From an uncultured Psychrobacillus sp. (lineage in GTDB: Bacteria; Bacillota; Bacilli; Bacillales_A; Planococcaceae), in assembly GCA_934234185.1 (NCBI GenBank), contig CAKQHO010000091.1:1-13659 (forward strand): 13,659 nucleotides of DNA, in the 5' to 3' direction. The notes beneath the pieces were generated by a model. It saw only the letters and a list, made by a program, of their open reading frames with translations, did no database searches and was not told where the DNA came from. Position numbers and translations under genes: made by a program. Shown here piece after piece: positions 12,396-13,659 of the stretch. Positions within the stretch are counted from its first letter, which is position 1. The number at the start of each line of letters is the position of its first letter.

Positions 12396-13592
12396 CAAGA
12401 AGATTTTATCATGAAAATGTTAGGAATAAAAGAGAAGTACGTGGAATTATGGGATATGAAAGAAGAAAATAGAGAATTTCACTTTTGGCTACAAACGAAA
12501 CAGCGAAAACAAACCTGCCCTAAATGCGGAGAAAAAACAAAACGAGTCCATAGTTATCGAACACAATTGATCAAAGGTCGTTTAATTGAGGAGCGCCCCG
12601 TAAAAATACATCTAAAAAAGAGACGGTACCTATGCACGTCTTGCCATCACACATTCTATGAAAAGTTGGCTTTTATCAAGCGGTATCAACGTCATACAGC
12701 ATCCCTTGAACAGCAAGTGTTAACTTATGTAGGCGAACATTCTTTTAAATCGGCGGGGAAGATGGCCGGCGTGAGCACCAATCATGTCCTTCGTCTATTT
12801 AATAAGCGTCCAATCAAGGTGAATCGTATTCTACCGGCGGTGATCGCAATCGATGAATTTAAAGGAGACGCGGACAAGGAAAAGTTTCAAACCATCATTG
12901 TCGATGTGCAGAATAAAAAGATCATCGATGTCTTACCGAATCGTTTAAGTGAGACCATTGAAAATTATTTTCGTAACTGTGATACAAGTGGTGTAAAAAT
13001 AGTGGTCATGGACTTATCGAAGCGCTTCAAGGATGCCATCCGAAAGGCCCTAGGCAACCCATTGATCATAGCCGATCGCTTTCACTATATGCGACAAGTG
13101 TATTGGGCGTTCGATAAAGTACGGAGAGAAGTGCAAAATGAGTTGCGAAAAGAGGACCGTGTCCTCTGCAAAAGAAATAAAGAACTCCTGTGGAAATCAC
13201 CGACCAAGTTAACGGAGGATCAGAAGGTCAGAGTGGCAGAGATATTAAGAGGTAAACCAAAATTAGAAGAGGCCTATGTGTTAAAAAATAAGTTGGATGA
13301 ATGGTTTAAAACAAGTGATCATTCTACAGCAAGAGCTGGTTTAGAAGGTTGGTGCTCATTAGCGGAGAATTCAAACTTAGAGGCATTTAAATCGGTTGTA
13401 CAAACATTCAAGCGATGGAAGAAGGAGATTATAAATTCATTTATCTATCCTTCTTACAGCAATGGATATATAGAAGGAGTCAACAATACAACAAAGGTGA
13501 TCAAACGCATGTCTTATGGGATAAAAAGCTTTGTAAGACTTAGAAAGAAGATCTTATGGCGTCAAATTGTAAGAGAAGTGAGTGCGTATTAA
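12393..13592 (+). CDS. ISL3-family transposase
   Basis: This is a 399-residue DDE transposase of the ISL3 family, full length for the group. It has an N-terminal zinc finger with CPKC (42-45) and CTSC (81-84), then a helix-turn-helix with SAGKMAGVSTNHVLRLF (about 120-136). The catalytic domain has Asp154 in AIDEFKG, Asp207 in VVMDLS and Glu361 in NGYIEGVNN. The family signature ADRFHYMRQ lies at 228-236. The ATG at 12393 is chosen because GGAGAG lies 7 bases upstream and it starts at the expected N-terminus. An earlier in-frame start at 12348 would add 15 unlikely residues. The start site is embedded in a hairpin. No frameshift or stop interrupts the gene, so the element may be active. Confidence 0.95.
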   Translation: MQEDFIMKMLGIKEKYVELWDMKEENREFHFWLQTKQRKQTCPKCGEKTKRVHSYRTQLIKGRLIEERPVKIHLKKRRYLCTSCHHTFYEKLAFIKRYQRHTASLEQQVLTYVGEHSFKSAGKMAGVSTNHVLRLFNKRPIKVNRILPAVIAIDEFKGDADKEKFQTIIVDVQNKKIIDVLPNRLSETIENYFRNCDTSGVKIVVMDLSKRFKDAIRKALGNPLIIADRFHYMRQVYWAFDKVRREVQNELRKEDRVLCKRNKELLWKSPTKLTEDQKVRVAEILRGKPKLEEAYVLKNKLDEWFKTSDHSTARAGLEGWCSLAENSNLEAFKSVVQTFKRWKKEIINSFIYPSYSNGYIEGVNNTTKVIKRMSYGIKSFVRLRKKILWRQIVREVSAY

Positions 13593-13635
13593 CACACTCA
13601 CTCCTTGAGAGTAACTATTTTTGGGTGGATTTAGA

Positions 13636-13659
13636 CACCACCACATTTGACAAAGAACC
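13636..13659 (-). repeat. Right terminal inverted repeat of the ISL3 element
   Basis: Read on the minus strand it begins GGTTCTTTGTCA and ends AATGTGGTGGTG. It stops exactly at the last base of the window, so the sequence beyond the IS is not available. Confidence 0.9.

Larger units (their letters stand above)
12253..13659 (+). mobile_element. Complete ISL3-family insertion sequence
   Basis: The element is 1407 bp with imperfect terminal inverted repeats starting with GG and a single transposase gene of the ISL3 type. The left end (12253-12276) and right end (13636-13659) match at 18 of 24 positions and share the exact core AATGTGGTGGTG. ISL3 elements usually duplicate 8 bases of target. The left 8 bases would be TTTTTTTA (12245-12252), but the right flank is outside the window. 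The insertion lies immediately behind the DUF2759 terminator, so no gene here is broken on this side. Confidence 0.93.

Noticed and set aside
12266..12472. Plus-strand frame at the left end of the IS
   Set aside because: It begins within the terminal repeat and overlaps the transposase start in another frame.
1..13659. CRISPR array, defence system, prophage or novel enzyme cluster
   Set aside because: No regularly spaced repeats, no nuclease, toxin or phage-type genes were seen. Apart from the IS, every substantial gene fits a known Bacillales family.

Overview
The window looks like chromosomal DNA from a low-GC, competence-encoding Bacillales member (Bacillaceae or Planococcaceae type). Three things suggest this: most genes follow the B. 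subtilis yqgW/yqgX/yqgY–comG–gcv neighbourhood, glycine decarboxylase is split into two subunits, and ribosome binding sites are strong AGGAGG type. I cannot fix the genus from sequence alone. The window ends exactly at the right end of an insertion sequence, which would fit a contig break there.

Left part (1-4620, minus strand). The glycine cleavage operon gcvT-gcvPA-gcvPB is preceded by a tandem glycine riboswitch whose last helix overlaps an intrinsic terminator. It is closed by two consecutive hairpins, the second with a U-tract. Beyond it lies a non-coding stretch with a locally GC-rich, hairpin-bearing segment that looks like a dispersed intergenic repeat.

Middle (4750-9009, minus strand). 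The seven-gene comG operon (comGA to comGG) encodes the traffic ATPase, membrane platform and pseudopilins of the DNA-uptake pilus. Its genes overlap or nearly touch. Shikimate kinase aroK follows only 28 bases after comGG and is probably cotranscribed. ComGG is about half the usual size, and ComGA lacks the C-terminal cysteine cluster of the B. subtilis protein.

Right part (9119-12251). A winged-helix regulator with a cysteine-rich C-terminal domain is divergent from comG, where B. subtilis has mgsR. It is followed by a DUF2626 membrane protein (YqgY-like), a convergent metallo-beta-lactamase-fold hydrolase (YqgX-like), and a guanidine-I riboswitch controlling a paired SMR exporter (ykkC/ykkD). 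A 59-residue DUF2759 membrane protein (YqgW-like) and its terminator come next. The guanidine module sits between genes that are adjacent in B. subtilis.

Far right (12253-13659). A complete ISL3-family insertion sequence sits directly behind the DUF2759 terminator. Its transposase ribosome binding site and start codon lie in a 14-bp stem, which suggests translational self-limitation. I found no defence system, CRISPR array, tRNA or rRNA. The most unusual signals are this IS hairpin, the cysteine-rich regulator, the shortened ComGG and the GC-rich intergenic element.
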